Source: an uncultured Pelagibacteraceae bacterium
GTDB lineage: Bacteria; Pseudomonadota; Alphaproteobacteria; Pelagibacterales; Pelagibacteraceae
Direction: 5' to 3'
Assembly: GCA_902604355.1 (NCBI GenBank)
Contig: CACKYN010000005.1
Coordinates: forward strand, 1 to 64,000
DNA: 64,000 bases
The translations under genes and the position numbers were made by a program. The notes below the pieces were generated by a model that searched no databases, had not been told where the DNA came from, and was given only the letters and a program-made list of their open reading frames with translations. The first letter of the stretch is position 1; the number at the start of each line of letters is the position of its first letter. Positions 20,383 through 28,103 of this stretch are shown in pieces.

Positions 20383-21606
20383 ATGAATAATAACGACATT
20401 CAGTTTCTTTTTGAAAAAACACGAAATCAATCGATAAAAATTATTGAAAATTTAAGTCCAGAGGACATGAATATCCAATCAATGGAAGATGCATCACCCA
20501 TTAAATGGCATCTAGCGCATACTACTTGGTTTTTTGAAAAATTTGTCTTAAGCAAAATAAAATCTAATTATAATTATTTCAATGAAGATTATAATTATTT
20601 ATTTAATTCCTATTACGTTAAAGCAGGCCCAAGATATACAAGATCACTTCGAAATATAATTTCACGCCCAGGAATTGAGGAGGTTCTGGAATATAGAAAA
20701 ACTATAAACCATAGAATTTCAGAGGTATGTCAGTCAAGCAACTCATACTTAAATATGATTGAGGTAGGCTGTCATCATGAAATGCAACATCAAGAATTAA
20801 TGTTAACAGATCTACAACATGGTTTAAGTTTCAATCCTACTAGTCCCATATACGATCAAACTAAAAAAGATATTAAAAATGAAAATATAAAACAAAAATG
20901 GATTGGTTTTGAAAAAGCTATTAGAAGTGTTGGCACCGACAATGAAAATTTCTCCTTTGATTGTGAGCGACCTAAACATGAAATTTTAATCCTACCTTTT
21001 GAAATATCAAACAAGTTAGTAACAAATGGTGAATGGATCGAGTTTATCAATAATGATGGTTATAATAAAAGTGAACATTGGTTGTCAGATGGGTTTTCAA
21101 CATGTCAGCAGGAAAATTGGCAATCCCCTCTTTACTGGAAAAAAGAAAATAGTAAATGGTATCACTTCACTTTAAACGGAATTAAAGAAATAGATATCAA
21201 TGCGCCTGTAAGTAATATTAGCTATTTTGAAGCTGACGCTTTCGCAAGATGGAGTAATAAACGACTTCCAACAGAATTTGAATGGGAAGTTGCATCTAAT
21301 GATCATATTCACGGAAATTTTTTAGAAGATAAGATATATCAGCCATATTCAAAAAAAAATGGTGTTGATTTAAATCAACATTGGGGACATGTTTGGGAAT
21401 GGACTTCTTCTAACTTTTCTCCTTATCCAGGATTTAAATACCACAATGATGATATTAGTGAGTACAATGGTAAATTCATGGTCAATCAGATGGTTTTAAA
21501 AGGAGGGTCTTGCCTCACACCAAAAAACCAAATGAGAAAATCGTATCGTAATTTCTTTTATCCTCATCAAAAATGGCAAATGTCAGGATTACGACTTGCT
21601 AAATGA
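20383..21606 (+). CDS. egtB: Ergothioneine biosynthesis sulfoxide synthase EgtB
   Basis: Non-haem iron enzyme that joins hercynine to a thiol (cysteine or gamma-glutamylcysteine) with O2. The N-terminal DinB-like domain carries the iron ligands: His46 in WHLAHTTWFFEKF, and His132 and His136 in CHHEMQHQELMLTD. The C-terminal FGE/sulfatase-modifying domain (about 165-407) shows FEISNKLVTNGEW, RLPTEFEWEVAS, HWGHVWEWTSS and LKGGSCLTPKNQMRKSYRNFF. The 407-residue length fits the family. It overlaps egtD by 4 bases (ATGA). No EgtC-type amidohydrolase or EgtE lyase gene is adjacent, so the thiol donor and the last step are not settled. Confidence 0.9.
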   Translation: MNNNDIQFLFEKTRNQSIKIIENLSPEDMNIQSMEDASPIKWHLAHTTWFFEKFVLSKIKSNYNYFNEDYNYLFNSYYVKAGPRYTRSLRNIISRPGIEEVLEYRKTINHRISEVCQSSNSYLNMIEVGCHHEMQHQELMLTDLQHGLSFNPTSPIYDQTKKDIKNENIKQKWIGFEKAIRSVGTDNENFSFDCERPKHEILILPFEISNKLVTNGEWIEFINNDGYNKSEHWLSDGFSTCQQENWQSPLYWKKENSKWYHFTLNGIKEIDINAPVSNISYFEADAFARWSNKRLPTEFEWEVASNDHIHGNFLEDKIYQPYSKKNGVDLNQHWGHVWEWTSSNFSPYPGFKYHNDDISEYNGKFMVNQMVLKGGSCLTPKNQMRKSYRNFFYPHQKWQMSGLRLAK

Positions 21607-22517
21607 GATCATTTCTAAAAGAAGTAAGTCTCGGTTTAAGTAAAAAAAATAAGAAGTTAAGTTCTAAATGGTTTTATGACTTTCGTGGATCAAAACTTTT
21701 TGAACAAATTACTAAGTTAAAAACATATTACCCAACAAGAACTGAAAGAAAAATTTTAAAAGATAATAAAATTGAAATTGCTGATAAAATAGGGAAAAGG
21801 GCAGTCTTAATTGAACCAGGTGCTGGAGACTTCAAAAAAATAGCTATTTTTCTTAACAGTTTAGATAAACCAAAAAAATATATACCTTTGGATATTTCTG
21901 AGGATTATATAAATAAGATATCTAAAAGTTTTAAAAAAAAATTTCCAAAAATAGCTATTACTCCTAAAGGATATGACTTTTCAAGAAATAATAAACTACC
22001 TTTTAAAATAAACTCATCTGAAAATATAATTATATTTTTTCCTGGATCAACTATTGGTAATTTTGAAGAAAAGGATGCTGTTAAATTTTTAAAAATGTTA
22101 AAATCAAAATTTAAAGCAAAAAAAATTATCATTGGTGCTGATTTAGTAAAAGATATCCCAACTCTAATTACTGCTTATGATGATAAAAAAGGGATAACTG
22201 CAAAATTCAATAAAAATATTTTGCGAAGAATTAATACTGAATTAGGAGCAGATATAAATCTGAATTCCTATAAACATTTAGCAATTTATAATAAACAAAA
22301 AAAAAGAATTGAGATGAAACTAAAATCTAAAAAAAAAAATAATATTAGATTTAATGGTTCAAGTTATTTAGTAAAAAAAGATGAAGAAATTCATACTGAA
22401 AATTCTCACAAATACACAATTAAATCCTTCAAAAACTTAGCTAATAAAGCTGGATGGAAAATAAAAAAAACATGGGTTGATGACAAAAAACTTTTTAGTG
22501 TTCATTGTCTAAGTTAA
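21603..22517 (+). CDS. egtD: L-histidine N-alpha-methyltransferase EgtD
   Basis: SAM-dependent enzyme that trimethylates histidine to hercynine, the substrate of EgtB. The 304-residue protein has the family signature KWFYDFRGSKLFEQI followed by YYPTRTERKIL, the SAM site LIEPGAGDFKK, and PLDISEDYI. FFPGSTIGNFEEKDA (about residue 142) is the histidine/SAM-site segment typical of EgtD (the family's GSTLGN). It overlaps egtB by 4 bases, forming a two-gene ergothioneine unit. The 3' end is 7 bases from the convergent DMSP lyase gene. Confidence 0.9.
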   Translation: MRSFLKEVSLGLSKKNKKLSSKWFYDFRGSKLFEQITKLKTYYPTRTERKILKDNKIEIADKIGKRAVLIEPGAGDFKKIAIFLNSLDKPKKYIPLDISEDYINKISKSFKKKFPKIAITPKGYDFSRNNKLPFKINSSENIIIFFPGSTIGNFEEKDAVKFLKMLKSKFKAKKIIIGADLVKDIPTLITAYDDKKGITAKFNKNILRRINTELGADINLNSYKHLAIYNKQKKRIEMKLKSKKKNNIRFNGSSYLVKKDEEIHTENSHKYTIKSFKNLANKAGWKIKKTWVDDKKLFSVHCLS

Positions 22518-22524
22518 ATTTGTT

Positions 22525-22905
22525 TTACTCATCAGAAAAATATTCAACTTCTTTAAATCGATCTGTAGGGAAAAGCCAATAAAATCCAAATGTTTCATCG
22601 CTATTATTTTTAAGTGCATGTTTAGAGTTGTTAGAAATATAAACAACGTCCCCTTTTTTAATCTCTTCAAGTTCACCATCTTTGTTTAAAGTTGCAGAAC
22701 CATTGGTTACTACATAAATTTCGTCTGGCAAATGATGATGTAAAGTTAATTTTCCACCTGGTAAAACTTCCGCAAAACCACATGAAATTCCTTTGCTTCC
22801 ATCAATATCCGCATCAACTAAAAATTTCCATCTTACTCCTGGATATTTATCACTTGTTTGCCATTCCTGATTGGAGATTGAATTAAAATTTTTAACAAAT
22901 ATCAT
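22525..22905 (-). CDS. dddK: Cupin DMSP lyase, DddK type
   Basis: Small 126-residue single-domain cupin. From memory it closely resembles the Pelagibacter DddK protein, which cleaves dimethylsulfoniopropionate to dimethylsulfide and acrylate: the start MIFVKN, YPGVRWKFL, IYVVTNG, GDVVYI, HALKNN and FPTDRF-EVEYF are shared. Metal ligands reported for DddK fall at the same numbers here (His56, His58, Glu62, His96), as do the reported active-site Tyr64 and Tyr122. An extra His57 replaces a residue between the ligands (HHH). It is transcribed against egtD. I am confident of the family and fairly confident of the activity. Confidence 0.85.
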   Translation of the reverse strand: MIFVKNFNSISNQEWQTSDKYPGVRWKFLVDADIDGSKGISCGFAEVLPGGKLTLHHHLPDEIYVVTNGSATLNKDGELEEIKKGDVVYISNNSKHALKNNSDETFGFYWLFPTDRFKEVEYFSDE

Positions 22906-22938
22906 ATTGGATTGAGATTATATAAATTTTCGATTTTT

Positions 22939-23166
22939 ATGAACAAAATTAATGCTACTAAATTGTGGAAATTTATTCAGGAAGCTGGCGATTATTTGGA
23001 CGGACAATTACCTGATCATCCTAATCATCCAAAGGGTAGGAATGCTTATGCGCATGTAGCTATTTGTGTAAAATCTAAATTTAATGCTAGTTACAAAGAT
23101 ATTCCTGATGAAAAATTTGAAGAAGTTTTAAAATATATAGAATTTTTAAAGCAAAATCCAAATTAA
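22939..23166 (+). CDS. Small conserved protein, function unknown
   Basis: 75 residues if started at the ATG at 22939; an in-frame TTG at 22912 would add nine residues upstream and is less likely. The protein is soluble, with no signal peptide or membrane segment. Its second half (RNAYAHVAICVKSKFNASYKDIPDEKF) faintly recalls the C-terminal helical tail found in phage antirepressor-like proteins, where Arg-Lys-Phe-x-Val-x-x-Tyr-x-x-Ile is followed by an acidic helix. That likeness is from memory only. It is divergent from dddK with a gap of 33 bases, and its stop lies 4 bases from the convergent amidinotransferase stop. Confidence 0.6.
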   Translation: MNKINATKLWKFIQEAGDYLDGQLPDHPNHPKGRNAYAHVAICVKSKFNASYKDIPDEKFEEVLKYIEFLKQNPN

Positions 23167-23170
23167 AGAC

Positions 23171-24286
23171 TTATTGTTTAGGAAAATAATCCTTGAGCTC
23201 CCCTTCTCTGTATACGTCTGCAGTACAACAATGAAGTCCTCCTCCAAATGCATAAGCATCTCGTAGCTCGACCGGAACCACTTCCATTCCTAGTTTATCT
23301 AATTGCTCTGCTTGATAAGTCTCACTTTTTTCAACGCATACTGTTTTAGGATCTAAAGTTAACACATTCATAGATAACCAAGTTGATGAATAACATAATG
23401 GGGGTGGCTCATTGTGTGCTGGTTGTGCGCTATCAATTATTTCCCATCCATTATTTTCAAATAATTTTCTTTGTTCTTTTGGTAGTCTTCTTTGGGGATT
23501 ATTAATTATTAAACCTTCTTTTATTGGTGTGAAAGTTGCATCAATATGAATTGGGTATGGATCACCAGGGAAATTCACTGCATGAACTCTGTGATTTATA
23601 TAATGTCTTTTTAACCAATCAATTCCTTTTAAATTTGTAGTAAAACCATGTTGCACCACCAAATCTTTTCCAAATCTCAATACATCAGCAGCATCAAATA
23701 ATGGTTCTTCCTCTGTTGTTACAAAATGTTTTTTTTCTGTCCATTCTAATCTTTTCTGAACCCCAATTTTATCTGATAAGTAATCTTTTCTATAATCAAG
23801 GTCTGTCAATCTAGGTTTTGGTGCAGACTCATGTCTCATATTTGGATCTTGGTTGTAATACTCTTGTAGAAGTGGTCTGTAACATAAATATTCAAACCAT
23901 CGACAACGATAGCTCATTGTCGCTTCTAAAATTTCATTGCCAACAGTCAATAAAACATCTCTCGGCGGCATACAGCCAAACATAGTTTCTGCCTCCCAAT
24001 CAGGAGTAGATGTTTTTTGATTAAAATCTATGGGTGTTGGTCGATCAACTTTAATTCCTCTTTTCTGAAGTATATTTGAAAAATCATCTAAAAGTTGATT
24101 GGCTTTATCGACTGTATCTTTAGTTCTTGGTCCAAACTGTCCTCGCATATCACTATCTTCAGGAACTTTAGCGTCAAGTGCTGGTTCGGGGGCTGGAATA
24201 CAAGTACCATCAGCTCTTCCAATAATTACATGTTTTAGTGGATCCCATTCATTCCAACTATTAACAATAACATTATTTTTATCCAT
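23171..24286 (-). CDS. Arginine:glycine amidinotransferase family protein
   Basis: 371-residue enzyme strongly resembling glycine amidinotransferase (animal GATM), which moves the amidino group of arginine to glycine to give guanidinoacetate and ornithine. Shared segments include NEWDPLKHVIIGRADGTC, PPRDVLLTVGNEILEA, RCRWFEYLCYRPL, EEPLFDAADVLRFGKD and PIHIDATF (catalytic His). The catalytic Cys (Cys353) is in GGGLHCCTADV. The animal mitochondrial leader is absent. It overlaps nothing but ends 4 bases after the downstream DMT carrier's upstream gene order begins (gap of 3 bases upstream of the carrier start side), so the carrier and enzyme may share a transcript. The amidino acceptor could differ from glycine. 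Confidence 0.85.
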   Translation of the reverse strand: MDKNNVIVNSWNEWDPLKHVIIGRADGTCIPAPEPALDAKVPEDSDMRGQFGPRTKDTVDKANQLLDDFSNILQKRGIKVDRPTPIDFNQKTSTPDWEAETMFGCMPPRDVLLTVGNEILEATMSYRCRWFEYLCYRPLLQEYYNQDPNMRHESAPKPRLTDLDYRKDYLSDKIGVQKRLEWTEKKHFVTTEEEPLFDAADVLRFGKDLVVQHGFTTNLKGIDWLKRHYINHRVHAVNFPGDPYPIHIDATFTPIKEGLIINNPQRRLPKEQRKLFENNGWEIIDSAQPAHNEPPPLCYSSTWLSMNVLTLDPKTVCVEKSETYQAEQLDKLGMEVVPVELRDAYAFGGGLHCCTADVYREGELKDYFPKQ

Positions 24287-24289
24287 AGA

Positions 24290-25195
24290 TTAATTTAAAG
24301 CGATGTATCTTTTATTCCATCTCATTATCAAACTGTAATAAAATATTGAAACAAAAAGAAAAAAACCTCCAATAATTGTATTTGTTGAAGGGACCTCATT
24401 GATACCAAATAGTGGTAGCCATACCCAGAATATTCCACCCACTACTTCAGTTAAAGATAGCAATGTAAGTTCTGCTGCTGAAATAGCTTTAGAGCCTATT
24501 GAATATAGAATTAAACCAAAGCAAACTAACGTTCCATGTAAAGAAAATAAAGTTCCATTATAACTTGATGAAAAAAATACTAGGTTATTTGTAATGATTG
24601 CTATTGATGAAAAAACAACACAAAAGATACCTGCAAAAGCGACTGTTGTAAATTTAGGAGTTTCTTTTCTCCACCTTAATGTCACAGAAAAAACTGAAAA
24701 ACCAATTGAAGCTGTAAGACCAAATACAAATCCAATTAAGGATTTTTCACTGGTACTACCAAGTGCCATAATTACTATACCTGCAGTTGCTATTAGAATT
24801 GAAATCCAAACATTTAATGAAATTTTTTCTTTTAAAAACAAAAAAGCTAATAATGCTGTAAAAAAAGGCATTGCAGCTAAACAAAGTAATGTTACGGCAG
24901 CACTTGTATTAGTAATTGAATAAATAAAGGTGATCATTGCAACACCTAGACCGGAACCACCTATCATACCTGATAAACCAATTTTGAAATAATTTTTATA
25001 AAAATTTTTTCCTTCTTCGAAAAATAAGTAAAGATTTAATAAAATAAAAATAGTCAAACCTCGTCCAAAAATATACTGCCATGGTACTAGTTGTGGATTA
25101 TCCATGTATCTCACAACTAATGGGCCAAATGACCACAGCAAGCCTGCAAATAAAACAACTGGTATAGCAATTTTGGGACTTCTAAGCTCAATCAT
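24290..25195 (-). CDS. DMT-superfamily (EamA) transporter
   Basis: 301-residue inner-membrane protein with ten predicted helices in two EamA repeats (WQYIFGRGLTIFILLNLY in the first, AAELTLLSLTEVVGGIFWVW in the second). It is transcribed ahead of the amidinotransferase with only 3 bases between them, so the two are likely one operon and the carrier may move the substrate or product of that enzyme (arginine, ornithine, guanidinoacetate or a related compound). That link is inferred from position only. Confidence 0.82.
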   Translation of the reverse strand: MIELRSPKIAIPVVLFAGLLWSFGPLVVRYMDNPQLVPWQYIFGRGLTIFILLNLYLFFEEGKNFYKNYFKIGLSGMIGGSGLGVAMITFIYSITNTSAAVTLLCLAAMPFFTALLAFLFLKEKISLNVWISILIATAGIVIMALGSTSEKSLIGFVFGLTASIGFSVFSVTLRWRKETPKFTTVAFAGIFCVVFSSIAIITNNLVFFSSSYNGTLFSLHGTLVCFGLILYSIGSKAISAAELTLLSLTEVVGGIFWVWLPLFGINEVPSTNTIIGGFFLFVSIFYYSLIMRWNKRYIALN

Positions 25196-25296
25196 ATGCA
25201 GAAATCTAATTCTAAATAGAATTTTCTACAACAAAAATATATTTTAAATCTAATTATAAAATCAGTGATATATATGAAATAAAATTAAAAGTTTAT

Positions 25297-25695
25297 ATGG
25301 ATTTAAAAATTTTAGAGATTGCTTCGGATACAGAAAATAACAAAAATATCAAAAATTATACTCATACTGCAAAATCCAAAAATCCTTTATGTGGTGATGA
25401 AATTCAAATTAAGTTAGTCATAAAAAATGAAAAAATTGTTGATTTTGGCTACCAAGGAAAATCATGTGTTTATTGTCAGGCTACTGCAAGTCTATTGTCA
25501 AAAAATTTGATAAACTCCAAAAAAAATAAACTTAAAGAGCTGTGTGATTATGCAAAATCTTTTTTTAATAAAGAACAAGAAAGTATTGAAAAAAAATGGT
25601 TTTTTTTAAGTAAATTGTTTGATCAGAAAAATAAATCAAGAAAAGAATGTATTCTTCTTCCTTTCAACGCTTTAAAAAAAATTATAGCAAACTAA
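25297..25695 (+). CDS. NifU/IscU-like iron-sulfur scaffold protein
   Basis: 132-residue protein of the NifU N-terminal/SufU group, scaffolds on which Fe-S clusters are built. The three expected cysteine regions are visible: NPLCGDEIQI (about residue 32), YQGKSCVYCQATASLL (about 57-60) and RKECILLPFNALKK near the C terminus. The second region has an extra Cys (CVYC) compared with the usual GCAIS form. It is followed after 3 bases by the HPP membrane protein. It could serve the SUF system encoded elsewhere; no other Fe-S assembly gene is in the window. Confidence 0.8.
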   Translation: MDLKILEIASDTENNKNIKNYTHTAKSKNPLCGDEIQIKLVIKNEKIVDFGYQGKSCVYCQATASLLSKNLINSKKNKLKELCDYAKSFFNKEQESIEKKWFFLSKLFDQKNKSRKECILLPFNALKKIIAN

Positions 25696-25698
25696 ATT

Positions 25699-26163
25699 AT
25701 GGGAAATTTAAAGCAATCATTCTTCGCAGGATTCTTTTCGATTTTTACAATTGGAATAATTACTCTTTTAACTTACAAAACTGAATATGGAATATTTTTA
25801 ATTGCTTCCTTTGGATCTTCAATGGTACTACTTTATGGATATCCTGAAAGTCCTTTCGCCCAACCAAAAAATGTTTTCTTTGGTCACGTCCTCACAACAA
25901 TTGTAGGAATGATTTTTTTATACTTTATCCCTTTACCTTTATATTTAACTATCCCTTTAGCTGTAGGTTTTGGTGTAGCTTTTATGATATTGTTTAATGT
26001 AACTCACCCACCAGCTGGTGGTAATCCAATTATAGTCATAATGGGTAGTGTGTCGGTGGACTACTTATTAACCCCTGTAATTTCTGGTTCAATAATCATT
26101 CTATTTTTTGCAATTATTATAAATAAATTTATCTTAAAAAAAAATTATCCCTCTAAGAAATAA
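25699..26163 (+). CDS. HPP family integral membrane protein
   Basis: 154-residue inner-membrane protein with four hydrophobic segments and the family motif THPPAGGNP (about residue 115), plus SFGSSMVLLYGYPESPFAQP. HPP proteins are linked to nitrite transport in cyanobacteria and chloroplasts; that role is not shown for short stand-alone members such as this. It lies 3 bases after the NifU-like gene. Confidence 0.78.
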   Translation: MGNLKQSFFAGFFSIFTIGIITLLTYKTEYGIFLIASFGSSMVLLYGYPESPFAQPKNVFFGHVLTTIVGMIFLYFIPLPLYLTIPLAVGFGVAFMILFNVTHPPAGGNPIIVIMGSVSVDYLLTPVISGSIIILFFAIIINKFILKKNYPSKK

Positions 26164-26237
26164 TTTGTTTGCTAGCTCTTTGAAAATAAGGTTAGATGAC
26201 AAAATAAATTAATATTTTATTACATACAGGAGATTAA

Positions 26238-27437
26238 ATGAAGATATTGTGCGTATTATACGATGATCCTAAAGGAGGAATGCCAAAATCATATCCACTT
26301 AGTGATCTTCCTAAATTAGAGAAATATCCAGATGGAATGACTTTACCAAGCCCAAAAGGTAGAGACTTCACACCAGGTGAATTATTAGGATGTGTTTCAG
26401 GAGGATTAGGATTAAGAAAATATTTAGAGACTAATGGTCATGAATTTGTTGTAACAAATAGTAAAGATGGAGATGGATGTGAAGCTGATAAACATATCGT
26501 TGATGCAGATATTGTTATATCTCAACCATTTTTTCCTTACTATTTAACAAAAGAGAGAATAGCGAAAGCAAAAAATTTAAAAATGGCTATCACTGCTGGA
26601 ATTGGTTCAGACCATGTTGATTTACAAGCAGCAATGGATAACAAAATTGATGTGGTAGAAGTAACATTTTGTAATTCAAGATCAGTTGCTGAACATATAG
26701 TTATGATGATTGTTTCAATGGTAAGAGATTATCACAATCAACATAGGATCGTTAATGAAGGTGGCTGGAATATAGCAGACGCTGTACAAAGATCTTATGA
26801 CGTTGAAGGTATGCATATCGGAACAGTTGCTGCAGGTCGAATTGGTTTAGATGCACTTAGAAAAATGAAACCTTTTGATGTACATTTGCATTACTTTGAT
26901 AGACATAAACTACCTGACAGTGTTGAAAAGGAATTAAATTTAACTTTTCATGAGTCTGTAGAGTCTATGGTCAAAGTCTGTGATGTGGTGACAATAAATT
27001 GTCCACTCCATCCAGAAACTGAAAACCTGTTTGATGATGCAATGATAAGTAAAATGAAAAAAGGTGCATACATTGTTAACACTGCTAGAGGTAAAATTTG
27101 TAACCGTGAGGCTATTGCAAAAGCTCTAAAAAGTGGACAATTAAGTGGTTATGCAGGAGATGTTTGGTTTCCACAGCCAGCTCCAAATGATCATGTTTGG
27201 AGAACTATGCCCAATCATGGAATGACACCACACACTTCTGGAACTTCATTATCTGCTCAAACGAGATATGCTGATGGCGTAAGAGAAATTTTAGAATGTT
27301 TCTTTGCAGGTAGTGAAATTAGAGATCAATATCTTATTGTTAAAGATGGCCAATTAGCTGGAATGGGCGCTCACTCATACAGTAAAGGATCGGCAACAGG
27401 TGGATCTGAAGAAGCGGCTAAATATAAAAAAAAATAA
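26238..27437 (+). CDS. fdh: NAD-dependent formate dehydrogenase
   Basis: Oxidises formate to CO2 with NAD+, giving NADH. The 399-residue cytoplasmic protein is of the metal-free D-2-hydroxyacid dehydrogenase type, as in methylotrophs: ITAGIGSDHVDLQAA, VTFCNSRSVAEHIVMMI, the nucleotide site GTVAAGRIGLDALRK, NTARGKICNREAI, and catalytic His in MTPHTSGTSLSAQTRY. A good ribosome site (AGGAGA, 6 bases before ATG) marks the start, unusual among these compact genes and consistent with strong expression. Formate released by one-carbon metabolism, including glycine cleavage and methyl-group oxidation, is a likely substrate. Confidence 0.92.
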   Translation: MKILCVLYDDPKGGMPKSYPLSDLPKLEKYPDGMTLPSPKGRDFTPGELLGCVSGGLGLRKYLETNGHEFVVTNSKDGDGCEADKHIVDADIVISQPFFPYYLTKERIAKAKNLKMAITAGIGSDHVDLQAAMDNKIDVVEVTFCNSRSVAEHIVMMIVSMVRDYHNQHRIVNEGGWNIADAVQRSYDVEGMHIGTVAAGRIGLDALRKMKPFDVHLHYFDRHKLPDSVEKELNLTFHESVESMVKVCDVVTINCPLHPETENLFDDAMISKMKKGAYIVNTARGKICNREAIAKALKSGQLSGYAGDVWFPQPAPNDHVWRTMPNHGMTPHTSGTSLSAQTRYADGVREILECFFAGSEIRDQYLIVKDGQLAGMGAHSYSKGSATGGSEEAAKYKKK

Positions 27438-27452
27438 CTTAAACTAATACTT

Positions 27453-27488
27453 ATTAAAGGTAGTTTACAAAAAGTAGCTACCTTTAAT
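27453..27488 (+). terminator. Stem-loop after formate dehydrogenase, probable terminator
   Basis: An 11-base perfect stem (ATTAAAGGTAG at 27453-27463 with CTACCTTTAAT at 27478-27488) encloses a 14-base loop with a possible inner 3-base stem. It lies 16 bases after the fdh stop and before msrA. A run of T begins only about 15 bases further on, so it is a weak or partial intrinsic terminator, or an mRNA end-protecting hairpin. Confidence 0.55.
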
Positions 27489-27527
27489 ATCATAGACTTA
27501 ATTCTTTTTTTTTGTTTATGATGTTGG

Positions 27528-28103
27528 ATGAAATTTTTAACTATCATAATTTTTATCATATCTTTCATTACAGCAGCAGAAGCAAACCAAAAAAGTAAGG
27601 CATATTTTGCTGGTGGGTGTTTTTGGTGCATGGAAGAGTCCTTTGAAAAATTGAGTGGAGTTGAAAAGGTAATATCGGGTTACTCTGGTGGGACTACAGA
27701 AAACCCGACCTACAAAGAAGTAGTTTATGGAAAGACTGGCCATTTTGAAGTTGTTGAAATTATCTATGACAAAAAAATCATTTCATTTAAAGAATTACTA
27801 AATATTTTTTGGAAAAATATAGATCCCTTCGATCCTTATGGGCAATTTTGTGATAAAGGATATAGCTATAGATCAGTTGCTTTTTATCAAAATAATGAGG
27901 AAAAAAAACTCATAGAAAATAGTATTAATGAGTTAGAGAAAAAATTTAACAAAGAAATCGTCACCTACGTAAGAAGTTTTGATAAATTTTACCAAGCTGA
28001 GGTTTATCACCAAGATTTTTATGTAAAAAAATTTCAAAGGTATTTGGAATACAAAAAAGCTTGTAGAAGAGAGGAAATTTTAAACAATATTTGGAAACTA
28101 TAA
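27528..28103 (+). CDS. msrA: Peptide methionine sulfoxide reductase MsrA, exported
   Basis: Reduces methionine-S-sulfoxide in proteins. A hydrophobic N terminus (residues 1-19, ending TAAEA) looks like a signal peptide, so the enzyme probably works in the periplasm. The active-site motif GGCFWCMEE follows (Cys31), then GYSGGTTENPTYKEV, GHFEVVEI, FWKNIDPFDPYGQFCDKG and YHQDFY. The length of 191 residues includes the leader. The 3' end overlaps the following selO frame by 13 bases if the TTG start of that gene is used. Confidence 0.9.
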   Translation: MKFLTIIIFIISFITAAEANQKSKAYFAGGCFWCMEESFEKLSGVEKVISGYSGGTTENPTYKEVVYGKTGHFEVVEIIYDKKIISFKELLNIFWKNIDPFDPYGQFCDKGYSYRSVAFYQNNEEKKLIENSINELEKKFNKEIVTYVRSFDKFYQAEVYHQDFYVKKFQRYLEYKKACRREEILNNIWKL

